Assembly: GCA_002730985.1 (NCBI GenBank)
Contig: PCBP01000042.1
Coordinates: forward strand, 1-17,314
Origin: Flavobacteriales bacterium
Lineage (GTDB): Bacteria; Bacteroidota; Bacteroidia; Flavobacteriales; BACL11
DNA length: 17,314 nucleotides
Direction of reading: 5' to 3'
Made by a program: the position numbers and the translations under genes. The notes beneath the pieces were generated by a model, which worked only from the letters and a program-made list of their open reading frames with translations, made no database searches and was not told where the DNA came from. Positions within the stretch are counted from its first letter, which is position 1; the number at the start of each line of letters is the position of its first letter. Below, piece by piece: positions 7,720 to 15,173 of this stretch.

Positions 7720-8798
7720 TGAGCATTGCAAACGAAACCATATTGCATGTTGATTTAGGGAAACTAGAAGAGAATTTTAATTATCTGAAAAGTAAATTAA
7801 AGCCGAAAACTAAAATTATTGGTGTCGTTAAAGCTTTTGCTTATGGACATGGAGATATAGAAATATCGAAAAAATTAATAGAGCTTGGGGTTTATGCTCT
7901 TTGGGTTAGTGATTTTGAAGAGGGACTAGTTCTTAGGAAATCTGGCATTAAAACAAAAATTATTGTTGCAAACCCTGGCATAAAAAGCTATAATGAAATT
8001 ATTAAATATAAGCTAGATGTTGTTTTATACAACGATAAATTATTGGATTTGTATTGCTCAAATAAAAAACCCGTAAATGTTCATGTAAAATTTAATACCG
8101 GAATGAATCGCTATGGATTTAACTCGAATAATATCAGGTCCATTATTTCAAAAATACAGCACAATAATCATTTGAATTTGGTTTCCATATGTTCTCATTT
8201 GGCAGCCTCTGACAATGAAAAAAAAACTGTTTTTACTCTACAGCAGAGCAAAAAATTTAAATTGATTTCAGAAAGATTTGAACTTCTTTTAGGCAGGAAA
8301 ATAGACAGGCATTTGCTAAACTCTAATGGCGTGCTAAATTTCATCAACTATCAAATGGAAAGTGTTCGCTTAGGAATTGGACTATATGGATCTAGTAATG
8401 ATATTAATTTAACGCCAATTAGTTCTCTTACTAGTCCTATTACTCAAATAAGAACTATAAAGAGAGGGGAGGGGATTGGTTATGGGGTCTCCTTTATTGC
8501 AGAGAAAGACATGAAAATTGGCATCATCCCTGTTGGTTATGCAGATGGGATGAATAGACAGTTGGGAAATAATATTGGCAGCGTTTTTATTAATAATTAC
8601 GAGTGTGCTATTATTGGAGAAATTAGTATGGATAGCTTTGCAATTGATATTACAAGTTGTAATGCGAATGAAGGGGATTTAGTTGAGATTTTTGGGAGAC
8701 GGCTTACCGTCTCTAAAATTGCGGAACAAATAAACACCATCCCTTATGAAATATACTCAACTCTAAACAGGCGAATTAAGAGAGTTTATTTTGACTGA
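7719..8798 (+). CDS. alr: Alanine racemase
   Basis: PLP-dependent interconversion of L- and D-alanine, supplying D-Ala for peptidoglycan. The 359-residue protein has the PLP-binding Lys38 in VVKAFAYGHG, Arg131 in MNRYGF, Arg217 in VRLGIGLYG (pyridine nitrogen contact), catalytic Tyr255 in GIGYGVSF, PVGYADG (271-277) and SMDSF (303-307). The lysine motif reads KAFAYGHG where the textbook form is KANAYGHG. It is a stand-alone racemase, not the MurF-Alr fusion seen in many Bacteroidota. It overlaps the tdk stop by one base (TAATG). Its 3' end overlaps the end of the convergent ligase gene by 23 nt. Confidence 0.97.
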   Translation: MSIANETILHVDLGKLEENFNYLKSKLKPKTKIIGVVKAFAYGHGDIEISKKLIELGVYALWVSDFEEGLVLRKSGIKTKIIVANPGIKSYNEIIKYKLDVVLYNDKLLDLYCSNKKPVNVHVKFNTGMNRYGFNSNNIRSIISKIQHNNHLNLVSICSHLAASDNEKKTVFTLQQSKKFKLISERFELLLGRKIDRHLLNSNGVLNFINYQMESVRLGIGLYGSSNDINLTPISSLTSPITQIRTIKRGEGIGYGVSFIAEKDMKIGIIPVGYADGMNRQLGNNIGSVFINNYECAIIGEISMDSFAIDITSCNANEGDLVEIFGRRLTVSKIAEQINTIPYEIYSTLNRRIKRVYFD

Positions 8799-10155
8799 TT
8801 CTCCCAATTAACAAAACATAAAATAACGCATAAAAAGCTACTCCAGCTTGTCTTTCTAAAATTGATTCTGTTAAGCAACTCGCTCCTACAATAAATAAAA
8901 ATGATATAGCCAAATAATCTTTCTTTTTTATGGATAAATAAACAGGATAAATCATAAGAAAACATAAGATTAAAAATCCAAAAACTCCAATTGCACCAAA
9001 TGTTTGAAGGTACTGATTATGAAAATTATACTTCCTTTGATAGGCTATATTATAGTGATGGATTCTTCTTTCTAACAAATTCTTAGAATAAACACTCAAT
9101 TGCTTTTCATGAATGTTATGAATGAAAATTGAATCCTGTTTTGACAAAAAAGCTCCGTTGTTACTTTTTTGTGTTTGAGAAACTTTACTTTCAGCTAAAT
9201 TTTCAGTAATAGGATCCCCTGAAATTAATCTAAAATATCTTGCTGCCAAAGCATCTGTAACGTCTCCAGAACCTGTGCCAATAAGCCAATTGTTTTTAAT
9301 CACCTCTAGCCCCTCCTTCCAAATGAATTTTCTAGCATCATAATTGCCATTATCCTCTCTAAGACTATTAATCTGAGAAACTGTTTTGTCATATCTTGAA
9401 TTTAATGTTGACGGAATAGTTATAATCAGATATGAAGCCCCAAAAATAAACAACGTATATAAAAGCCCAAGAGCTGCCTTCTTTTTCTTATAATAATAAG
9501 GTATAAGATAAGCAGGCACTAAAAATGCCATTATTAATATTTGCATTCTTGATGAAAGTAAAAACACGAATATCAGCTGAATGATAACCGCAGAGTAGGC
9601 CATCCATTTAGAAACAAGATTCTTGTCTTTAGAAAAGAGATATGCAAATAATGCAATTGAAAAGCATGTAAACATTGACTGAGCTGAAGTGTGCATATTT
9701 AGGCTTAAATTGCTATAATATAACTTGTCAATATTATTAGTTGCAAGATACAGCGAGTACGCCTTAAAAAAAGAATAAAGATTTAAAACTAATGACGATA
9801 AAGCAAAAGATAAAAAAACTTGATTTAATTGCTTTTTTGAAAGATTATTTTGAGAAAGAATGACTATTGGTAAAATTAATAGTGGTAACTTCAATATCAC
9901 ATCAGCAAAAGCTACAGCACTATTATCAGACCAAAAAAAGCTCATACAGTACAAGAAATAAAAAACTGTTAATCCAATTGCAAAAATGTTTTTCTTTAGC
10001 TTTATGAACTTCTGCTTAAAACCTTTACTTATTAGCCATTGCAAAAAAAGTATAGCAATAGCAATTTTATAGATTACAATTTGCAATCCTATTCCAATTG
10101 AGAGTAGTAATAATAAGAAAAAATAAATCTGTTTATCTTTAATAAATGATAACAC
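8776..10155 (-). CDS. O-antigen ligase / Wzy-type polymerase-like membrane protein
   Basis: Integral membrane protein of 459 residues with about ten to twelve hydrophobic segments, of the O-antigen ligase (PF04932) type. Such proteins attach or polymerise surface polysaccharide on the periplasmic face; which of the two cannot be told here. Signature features are LLSSRMQ (199-205, conserved Arg203), a large periplasmic loop (~250-378) with WKEGLEVIKNNWLIGTGSGD (279-298), HNQYLQTFG (379-387), and the C-terminal ESILERQAG (430-438). The GDV-to-HNQY part of the loop is about 80 residues and rich in Ser, Asn, Gln and His, longer than I recall for flavobacterial relatives. The start is GTG; it overlaps the TAG of the upstream protease gene by one base (TAGTG), which supports it, and no ATG lies nearby. 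It is last in the rnpA-yidD-protease operon. Confidence 0.85.
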   Translation of the reverse strand: MLSFIKDKQIYFFLLLLLSIGIGLQIVIYKIAIAILFLQWLISKGFKQKFIKLKKNIFAIGLTVFYFLYCMSFFWSDNSAVAFADVILKLPLLILPIVILSQNNLSKKQLNQVFLSFALSSLVLNLYSFFKAYSLYLATNNIDKLYYSNLSLNMHTSAQSMFTCFSIALFAYLFSKDKNLVSKWMAYSAVIIQLIFVFLLSSRMQILIMAFLVPAYLIPYYYKKKKAALGLLYTLFIFGASYLIITIPSTLNSRYDKTVSQINSLREDNGNYDARKFIWKEGLEVIKNNWLIGTGSGDVTDALAARYFRLISGDPITENLAESKVSQTQKSNNGAFLSKQDSIFIHNIHEKQLSVYSKNLLERRIHHYNIAYQRKYNFHNQYLQTFGAIGVFGFLILCFLMIYPVYLSIKKKDYLAISFLFIVGASCLTESILERQAGVAFYALFYVLLIGRISQNKLS

Positions 10156-11801
10156 TACTCAATTTTTAAAATCTCATTATACTGCTCTCTGTCGTTTAGT
10201 ATCTCAATTGCTTTTTCAACCTCAACATCAAAATTTAATCCCGCTTTGATTCTGCCTTTTTGATAATAATACCTGCTCAAAATTTCAGCTGTTAATATTT
10301 CTTTAATACTATTTTTATGTTTTTGCAAATCATCATTTTTGTTTTCCTGCATTTTTGCAAATAAAGCATCATACTCTTCAGATAACTTAGAAAAATATTC
10401 TTCAACTTCAGCTTTCTTTTTTAACTTATCCAATACAGTCTCTGTTTCTGTTTTATATGAGTATTCTTTATCAGCAAGATATGTTTTAAAGTTTTTAAAG
10501 TCTTCATTAGAAAATACAAAATTTTTAGAAATTGAATCGTGCGTAAAACGATACTCAGTAGAGTAATCAAAAAATAATCGTTCTTTTAACAAGGAGGCAA
10601 TAATCATCCCGTATTTATCAGGCTCTATTACAATGTCGGGCAAGATCCCTCCACCATCTTTAACTACCCTGCCGTTTTTTGTAAAAAATGAAGTCATCAA
10701 AGAATCCGGTACTTTACCAACACTTCCATCTTCATTTCTACCAGAATAATCTAGTGCTTGTATACATCTTCCGCTTGGTATATAATATTTAGCAATAGTT
10801 AATTTTAATTGTGCATTGTAAGATAATTTTCTTGTTTGCTGTACCAGCCCTTTGCCATAACTTCTTTGTCCAATTACAACCCCTCTATCAAGATCTTGAA
10901 TAGCTCCAGAAACAATTTCAGAAGCTGAAGCGGAGGATGAGTTTATTAAAGCTACTAATGGCACTTTGATGTCTAATGGTTTTCGATTTGCAAAATAAGA
11001 TTTGCTTCTCGATTTGATCCTTCCTTTTGTACTTACCACTTCTTCTCCTTTCTCTACAAATAAATTTACAATATCAACAGATTCATTTAACAGTCCTCCA
11101 GGGTTGCTTCTTAAATCTAAAATTAGTCCTTTTAATTCTTGTTCTTTTTTAAGCTCTATAATTGCATTTTTCAAATCATTTGCACAGCTCCTAGTAAATG
11201 ACCTTAGGCGTATATATGCAATTCCTTCCTGAATATATTCTGAGTAAGTAACGCTTGGAATAGAGATCTTCTCTCTGTCAAAACTCACCTCAAATGGAGT
11301 TTCCAAATAAGGGCGATCAATTAATACCGTAACCGATGTATTTGGTTGGCCTTTTAATACCTTACTAACCTCCTCTGTTGTTTTTCCTTTAGCGCTTACC
11401 CCATTGATTTCTAATATTTTATCGCCAGCCATAAGGCCTGCTTTTTGGGCCGGAAAATTTTCATACGGTTCAGAGATAACAACATAATCGTCTACTTTGG
11501 TAATCATTGCGCCAATACCCCCATACTGGCCAGTAGTCTGGAATTTAAAATCTTCCATCTCTGATTCAGGAATATACGTTGTATAGGGGTCTAATGATTT
11601 TAGCATCTCATCAATCCCTTTTTTCATTAAATCCCCCGGATTAGTTTCATCTACATAAAATATATTGAGCTCCTTATACAGGGTTGTGAAAATATCAAGG
11701 TTTTTAGAAATCTCAAAATAATTATCTGCAAAACCTACCGAAATAATTGACGTAATAGCTAAACTTATCGCTAAAAATAAGATTTTTATTTTTTTACTCA
11801 T
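10155..11801 (-). CDS. ctpA: C-terminal processing peptidase (S41 family)
   Basis: Periplasmic serine protease that trims or degrades proteins from the C-terminus. The N-terminus has a signal peptide or anchor (MSKKIK, then hydrophobic residues 7-24). A PDZ domain spans ~85-165, with GQYGGIGAMI (91-100) and AGLMAGDKILEING (121-134). The protease core follows, with LDLRSNPGGLL (228-238) and SSSASASE (288-295). By alignment of spacing with CtpB and Prc, the catalytic residues are Ser292, Lys317 and Gln321 (SYGKGLVQ). The remaining ~180 C-terminal residues are charged and mostly helical, of unknown role. At 548 residues it is a usual Bacteroidota length. It starts 10 nt after the yidD stop, and its TAG overlaps the GTG of the ligase gene, so envelope proteins follow rnpA in one transcript. 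Confidence 0.95.
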   Translation of the reverse strand: MSKKIKILFLAISLAITSIISVGFADNYFEISKNLDIFTTLYKELNIFYVDETNPGDLMKKGIDEMLKSLDPYTTYIPESEMEDFKFQTTGQYGGIGAMITKVDDYVVISEPYENFPAQKAGLMAGDKILEINGVSAKGKTTEEVSKVLKGQPNTSVTVLIDRPYLETPFEVSFDREKISIPSVTYSEYIQEGIAYIRLRSFTRSCANDLKNAIIELKKEQELKGLILDLRSNPGGLLNESVDIVNLFVEKGEEVVSTKGRIKSRSKSYFANRKPLDIKVPLVALINSSSASASEIVSGAIQDLDRGVVIGQRSYGKGLVQQTRKLSYNAQLKLTIAKYYIPSGRCIQALDYSGRNEDGSVGKVPDSLMTSFFTKNGRVVKDGGGILPDIVIEPDKYGMIIASLLKERLFFDYSTEYRFTHDSISKNFVFSNEDFKNFKTYLADKEYSYKTETETVLDKLKKKAEVEEYFSKLSEEYDALFAKMQENKNDDLQKHKNSIKEILTAEILSRYYYQKGRIKAGLNFDVEVEKAIEILNDREQYNEILKIE

Positions 11802-11811
11802 GCTTTTTTAT

Positions 11812-12033
11812 TTATGGGACAGGATCGTGCCCATGCCCGCCCCAAGGATGGCAACTAAAAACTCTTTTTATTGTTAGTACTGCCCCCTTCCAAGGGCCAT
11901 ATTTTGTAATTGACTCTAGTCCATATTGTGAACAAGTTGGTCTGTATCTACATCTTGGGTGTAATAATGGTGACAATGCTTTTTGGTATAAAACAATTAC
12001 TGCTCTAAAAAAAAAGGAAACCACTAATTTCAT
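11812..12033 (-). CDS. yidD: Membrane protein insertion efficiency factor YidD
   Basis: Small (73 residues) YidD/DUF37 protein, thought to help YidC-dependent membrane protein insertion at the inner face of the membrane. Seen here are an amphipathic N-terminus ([20 protein letters not shown]), the SPLL segment, conserved Cys28, Cys34 and Cys61, [11 protein letters not shown] (32-42), the G-x-x-KG stretch (46-50), RVFSCHPWG (57-65) and the C-terminal DPVP. All family landmarks are present and the length is normal. The ATG overlaps the rnpA TGA by 4 nt. The rnpA-yidD pair is conserved widely in bacteria, but here rpmH and yidC are not adjacent. Confidence 0.96.
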   Translation of the reverse strand: MKLVVSFFFRAVIVLYQKALSPLLHPRCRYRPTCSQYGLESITKYGPWKGAVLTIKRVFSCHPWGGHGHDPVP

Positions 12034-12404
12034 AGCTCATTAATTAAACGGATTAAAAGTAAATTTATTTTTTGTTCTAAAATAATATAATCTAAACTTT
12101 CTTCTTCTTGATAAATTATTGCTAAATTTAATTGTTTGTTGTTACTTTCTAAAAAAAATTCTAACTGTTTTTTGTGAATACGATATGCCTCTTTGATTTT
12201 TCTTTTTATAGAATTTCTTTTTACTGCTAATTTAACTCTTTTTTTAGAAACCACAACTAAAGATTTCACAAAAACATGATCATTATTTTCTTCAAAACAC
12301 CAAATAGCCCTAAAAGGTTTTTCTGAAATAAATTTCCCATTTAAAAACAATCTTTCAATAGCCTTTTCACTACACAATTTTTGTTTTTTTGGAAATTTAA
12401 ACAT
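12030..12404 (-). CDS. rnpA: Ribonuclease P protein component
   Basis: Protein subunit of RNase P, which with the catalytic RNA removes 5' leaders from pre-tRNA. It is 124 residues, basic, with the N-terminal [15 protein letters not shown] segment that lines the substrate-binding cleft and the diagnostic RNR box [15 protein letters not shown] at 61-75 (the second Arg of the classical RNR is replaced by Ser, as often happens in this phylum). It is the first gene of rnpA-yidD-ctpA-ligase and overlaps yidD by 4 nt. Only 13 nt separate its ATG from the U-tract of the hemD terminator, so its promoter must overlap the terminator or it relies on read-through; a one-mismatch -7 box lies at 12409-12416. 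Confidence 0.95.
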   Translation of the reverse strand: MFKFPKKQKLCSEKAIERLFLNGKFISEKPFRAIWCFEENNDHVFVKSLVVVSKKRVKLAVKRNSIKRKIKEAYRIHKKQLEFFLESNNKQLNLAIIYQEEESLDYIILEQKINLLLIRLINEL

Positions 12405-12408
12405 TTTT

Positions 12409-12416
12409 TAAAGGTA
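12409..12416 (-). promoter_or_regulatory. Possible -7 box for rnpA (one mismatch)
   Basis: The minus strand reads TACCTTTA, one base off the Bacteroidota -7 consensus TAnnTTTG, ending 4 nt before the rnpA ATG. No -33 TTTG is visible at normal spacing. If used, transcription would begin at or next to the ATG. The call rests mainly on the lack of other room between the hemD terminator and rnpA. Confidence 0.25.
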
Positions 12417-12417
12417 T

Positions 12418-12444
12418 AAAAAAAGGAGCCCATAAGCTCCTTTT
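12418..12444 (-). terminator. Rho-independent terminator after hemD
   Basis: On the minus strand a perfect 9-bp stem AAAAGGAGC / GCTCCTTTT with a 6-nt loop (TTATGG) ends in a run of seven T (12424-12418). It lies about 20 nt beyond the hemD stop and in front of rnpA, so it separates the DUF4271-hemD transcript from the rnpA operon. The flanking A and T runs make it partly symmetric, but the longer U-tract is on the minus strand. Confidence 0.85.
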
Positions 12445-12464
12445 AAAAATTTCTTTGCAAACTA

Positions 12465-13229
12465 CTATCTTCTTCTTTTATTCGCTTCTTTTATATATTG
12501 ATCCAGTGCCATTAACATAGAGGGGGCTTTTTTATTGGGAGCTAAAATGTCGGCCCTCAGGCCATTGTCTTCAACTGACTTCATAGTTGTTGGGCCAAAT
12601 ACTGCCAATCTAGTTTCTTCTTGTTTAAAATCAGGGAAATTTTCTAATAGCGATTTAACTCCTGTTGGACTAAAGAACACCAGAATATCATACTTTATAT
12701 CTGTCAAATCAACCAAATTAGAACAAACAACTTTATACATTTGAGCCTTGGTATAATCCAAGCCGCTTGCTTCTAATGATGTATTTATGTTGTTTTTAAG
12801 CAAATCAGAACAAGGAAAAATAAACTTAGCCTCTTTGTGTTTTTGCATAACAGGAATTAAGCTTGCTAAAGTTTGCTCTCCAGTAAAAATTTTACGCTTG
12901 CGAAATGGAATAAAATTTTGTAAGTAATGAGCAATTGCTTCAGATACACAAAAATACTTTGTGAAATCAGGCACTCTTAGTCTCAGCTTTTCCATCATGC
13001 CAAAATAATGATCCATCGCTTTTTTTGAGGTAAAAATCACTGCGTCATGATTTAATATCGAAATTCTCTGCTCTTTAAACTCCATTGCAGAAATTTCTTT
13101 TAAGTGCATAAATGGTCTAAACTCAATTTTAACTTTATGCTTTTTTTCCAATGCCACATAAGGTGATTTTCCTTCTGGCTTGGGCTGTGTGATCAAAATT
13201 GTTTTAACTTTCTTCTTTACTTCAACCAT
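12465..13229 (-). CDS. hemD: Uroporphyrinogen-III synthase
   Basis: Closes hydroxymethylbilane with inversion of ring D to form uroporphyrinogen III in haem and sirohaem synthesis. HemD is poorly conserved in sequence; the call rests on similarity to Bacteroidota HemD as remembered: KTILITQPKPE near the start, SPY (22-24), VKIEFRPFMH, HDAVIFTSKKAMDHYF (61-76), YFCVSEAIAHYLQ (92-104), the YDILVFFSPTGVKSLLENFPDF stretch (~180-200), LAVFGPTTMKS (~208-218) and the C-terminal APSMLMALDQYI. At 254 residues its length is normal. It starts 16 nt after the DUF4271 stop, an arrangement typical of Bacteroidota, and is followed by a strong terminator. Confidence 0.93.
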   Translation of the reverse strand: MVEVKKKVKTILITQPKPEGKSPYVALEKKHKVKIEFRPFMHLKEISAMEFKEQRISILNHDAVIFTSKKAMDHYFGMMEKLRLRVPDFTKYFCVSEAIAHYLQNFIPFRKRKIFTGEQTLASLIPVMQKHKEAKFIFPCSDLLKNNINTSLEASGLDYTKAQMYKVVCSNLVDLTDIKYDILVFFSPTGVKSLLENFPDFKQEETRLAVFGPTTMKSVEDNGLRADILAPNKKAPSMLMALDQYIKEANKRRR

Positions 13230-13245
13230 TTATTTGTTCTTGTAT

Positions 13246-13887
13246 TTAATAAATTGCCCCCTTTACTAGTATAAGAAGAGGAAAGATTTCAAGTGTGCAA
13301 AGATACAAAAAAATATAACCCTGAGGAAGCCCAAAAGATTTTGTGCCTATTTTCCAAAGCCAAAACAATTTAAGAATTAAAAGACTCATAACTAATACTA
13401 ACGAAGCGACTAGCAAAGAAGATGCTATGTCAAAACTAAAAAAATACATACATAATACTAAAGGAGATAATACAAAGCCTAAAGCTCTGTCAAAAAGCAA
13501 AGAAAAAAATATAGTTAATCTAGCAAGGCTCTTAAATTTAAACAAAAATCCTAAAGTTTTTACACATATTAATTTAAGCAAAAAAAATACTGCAACTAAT
13601 AGAGATGCAAAAACAATTTCCCGCAAATCAATTATTTCTTCAAATTTAACAATTATAAGAGTAAAATTTATCGTCATTAACAAAAACGTAAGCAAATTAA
13701 CCCTTTCTGTAAATGCGTTATCCTCTCTTAAGTATTGATTAGCATATCTTTGTGCAAACACGCTCATAAACAACAATCTAGCATGTTTCCAATACAAACC
13801 TTTTATTAAAGCTATAAGCAAAAAAGAAACAAGTAATAAGATAAAAAAAACATCTTGATTGTATATTGTTTTAGTTAATGATAGCAT
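13246..13887 (-). CDS. DUF4271 multi-pass membrane protein
   Basis: Unknown function; 213 residues with about six transmembrane segments near 14-30, 64-80, 91-109, 124-149, 156-177 and 191-208. The C-terminal YIFLYLCTLEIFPLLILVKG is the part I recognise from DUF4271 proteins, which in Bacteroidota sit beside hemD. The ATG at 13887 is chosen as start: the longer reading would begin at a TTG (13908) that lies inside a perfect -7 promoter box, whereas the ATG sits 18 nt downstream of it. The short gap to hemD (16 nt) indicates one transcript. A link to haem or envelope biology is suggested only by this neighbourhood. Confidence 0.85.
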   Translation of the reverse strand: MLSLTKTIYNQDVFFILLLVSFLLIALIKGLYWKHARLLFMSVFAQRYANQYLREDNAFTERVNLLTFLLMTINFTLIIVKFEEIIDLREIVFASLLVAVFFLLKLICVKTLGFLFKFKSLARLTIFFSLLFDRALGFVLSPLVLCMYFFSFDIASSLLVASLVLVMSLLILKLFWLWKIGTKSFGLPQGYIFLYLCTLEIFPLLILVKGAIY

Positions 13888-13905
13888 TTGATCTTTAATA
13901 TAGCA

Positions 13906-13913
13906 CAAAGATA
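13906..13913 (-). promoter_or_regulatory. Predicted -7 promoter box for DUF4271-hemD
   Basis: The minus strand reads TATCTTTG, an exact match to the Bacteroidota -7 consensus TAnnTTTG, 18 nt upstream of the ATG at 13887. No convincing -33 TTTG is seen at the usual spacing. It covers the TTG that would otherwise be the start of a longer reading frame. Confidence 0.45.
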
Positions 13914-13948
13914 TGTTTTATGCATAGTATCTTTTCATTTAAAAAAAT

Positions 13949-13956
13949 TACTTTTG
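13949..13956 (+). promoter_or_regulatory. Predicted -7 promoter box for the acyl-CoA dehydrogenase gene
   Basis: TACTTTTG matches TAnnTTTG exactly, 20 nt upstream of the ATG at 13977. It lies downstream of the alternative ATG at 13920, which argues that 13977 is the real start. The bases 13952-13962 (TTTTGTCAAAA) form a small perfect inverted repeat around the end of the box. No clear -33 element is seen. Confidence 0.45.
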
Positions 13957-13976
13957 TCAAAAAAATCAACAATATT

Positions 13977-15155
13977 ATGTCACAAGATTTATATCAAGCT
14001 CCTGATTATTTTCTAATGGATGAACTTCTAACTGAAGAGCATAAATTAGTTAGAGATGCTGCTAGGGAATGGGTAAAAAGAGAGGTCTCTCCTATCATTG
14101 AAGATGCGTGTCAGAAAGCAGAATTTCCAAATCAAATTATAAATGGTTTGGGTGAAATTGGTGCTTTTGGGCCATATATTCCCTCTAAATATGGCGGACC
14201 TGAACTAGATCAAATTTCTTATGGGCTTATAATGCAAGAACTCGAAAGAGGTGACAGTGGGGTTCGATCAACCGCATCAGTTCAGTCATCACTAGTAATG
14301 TATCCAATTTGGAAATACGGAAGTGAAGAGCAAAAACAAAAGTTTTTGCCAAAATTAGCAACAGGAGAATTTATGGGCTGTTTTGGCCTGACTGAACCAG
14401 ACCATGGATCAAATCCCGGAGGAATGACCACTAATATAAAAGAAGTGGGAGAGTATTATCTTCTAAATGGTGCTAAAATGTGGATCTCAAACTCACCATT
14501 TGCCGATATTGCTATAGTGTGGGCAAAAAATGAAGACGATAGAATCAAAGGTGTAATTGTAGAAAGAGGGATGGAAGGTTTCACCACTCCAGAAACTCAT
14601 AACAAATGGAGCTTAAGAGCTTCATCAACTGGAGAATTAGTTTTTGACAATGTAAGAATCCCCAAAGAAAATATTTTGCCTAATAAAGATGGGTTAGGAG
14701 CCCCTCTTGGTTGTTTAGACTCTGCTAGATACGGAATCGCATGGGGGACAATAGGAACTGCTATGGATTGTTATGATACTGCCTTAAGATACGCCAAAGA
14801 GAGGGTCCAGTTTGGCAAACCAATCGCTGCATTCCAATTACAGCAAAAAAAGTTAGCAGAAATGATTACAGAGATTACAAAGGCACAATTTTTAACTTGG
14901 CGATTAGGGGTGCTGAGAAATGAAGGAAGGGCAACTACAGCTCAAATTTCTATGTGTAAGCGCAATAATGTAGATATGGCCTTAAATATTGCTCGTGAAG
15001 CAAGACAAGTTTTAGGAGCAATGGGAATTACAGGAGAATACTCTATTATGCGTCACATGATGAATTTAGAATCTGTAATTACTTATGAAGGGACTCATGA
15101 TATTCATTTACTTATTACTGGACTTGATATAACTGGCGAAAGCGCCTTTAAATAG
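13977..15155 (+). CDS. gcdH: Acyl-CoA dehydrogenase, glutaryl-CoA dehydrogenase type
   Basis: FAD enzyme predicted to oxidise and decarboxylate glutaryl-CoA to crotonyl-CoA in lysine/tryptophan breakdown, passing electrons to ETF. It is 392 residues from the ATG at 13977. Key residues match human GCDH: Arg97 and Ser101 in VRSTASVQSSLVM (human Arg94/Ser98, which bind the glutaryl carboxylate) and catalytic Glu371 in TYEGTHDIH (human Glu370). Other landmarks are GCFGLTEPDHGSNP (134-147), WSLRASSTGE (211-220), ARYGIAWG (250-257), RVQFGKPIAAFQLQQKKLA (276-294) and the Arg-rich ARQVLGAMGITGEY segment. The longer frame to an ATG at 13920 adds a Lys/Phe-rich stretch not seen in homologues and would place the promoter box inside the gene. 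It is monocistronic, converging on DUF3109 with 33 nt between stops. Substrate is inferred from the residues. Confidence 0.93.
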   Translation: MSQDLYQAPDYFLMDELLTEEHKLVRDAAREWVKREVSPIIEDACQKAEFPNQIINGLGEIGAFGPYIPSKYGGPELDQISYGLIMQELERGDSGVRSTASVQSSLVMYPIWKYGSEEQKQKFLPKLATGEFMGCFGLTEPDHGSNPGGMTTNIKEVGEYYLLNGAKMWISNSPFADIAIVWAKNEDDRIKGVIVERGMEGFTTPETHNKWSLRASSTGELVFDNVRIPKENILPNKDGLGAPLGCLDSARYGIAWGTIGTAMDCYDTALRYAKERVQFGKPIAAFQLQQKKLAEMITEITKAQFLTWRLGVLRNEGRATTAQISMCKRNNVDMALNIAREARQVLGAMGITGEYSIMRHMMNLESVITYEGTHDIHLLITGLDITGESAFK

Positions 15156-15173
15156 AAGGGGCCTTTAAAATAG
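15144..15173. repeat. Imperfect tandem repeat across the acyl-CoA dehydrogenase stop codon
   Basis: GCCTTTAAATAG at 15144-15155, ending in the TAG stop, is repeated 17 nt later as GCCTTTAAAATAG at 15161-15173 with one added A. It may be a small local duplication. A T-run follows (15175-15182), but no clean hairpin precedes it, so I do not call a terminator. Confidence 0.5.

Noticed and set aside
12030-12404. Loss of RNase P protein function because the RNR box reads RNSIKR
   Set aside because: Related Bacteroidota proteins vary at this position as I recall; the basic helix and remaining motif are intact and yidD follows as normal.
13343-13738. 131-residue open frame on the plus strand, antisense to DUF4271
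   Set aside because: Lies entirely within a recognisable membrane protein on the other strand; Lys/Asn/Ser-rich translation without motifs, as expected from the reverse of a hydrophobic gene in AT-rich DNA.
13888-13908. Seven-residue N-terminal extension of DUF4271
   Set aside because: It begins at TTG, not ATG, and that TTG is inside an exact TAnnTTTG promoter box; the ATG at 13887 is a better start.
13920-13976. Upstream ATG adding 19 residues to the acyl-CoA dehydrogenase
   Set aside because: The added Lys/Phe/Ile-rich residues do not resemble family N-termini, and the predicted promoter box lies after this ATG.
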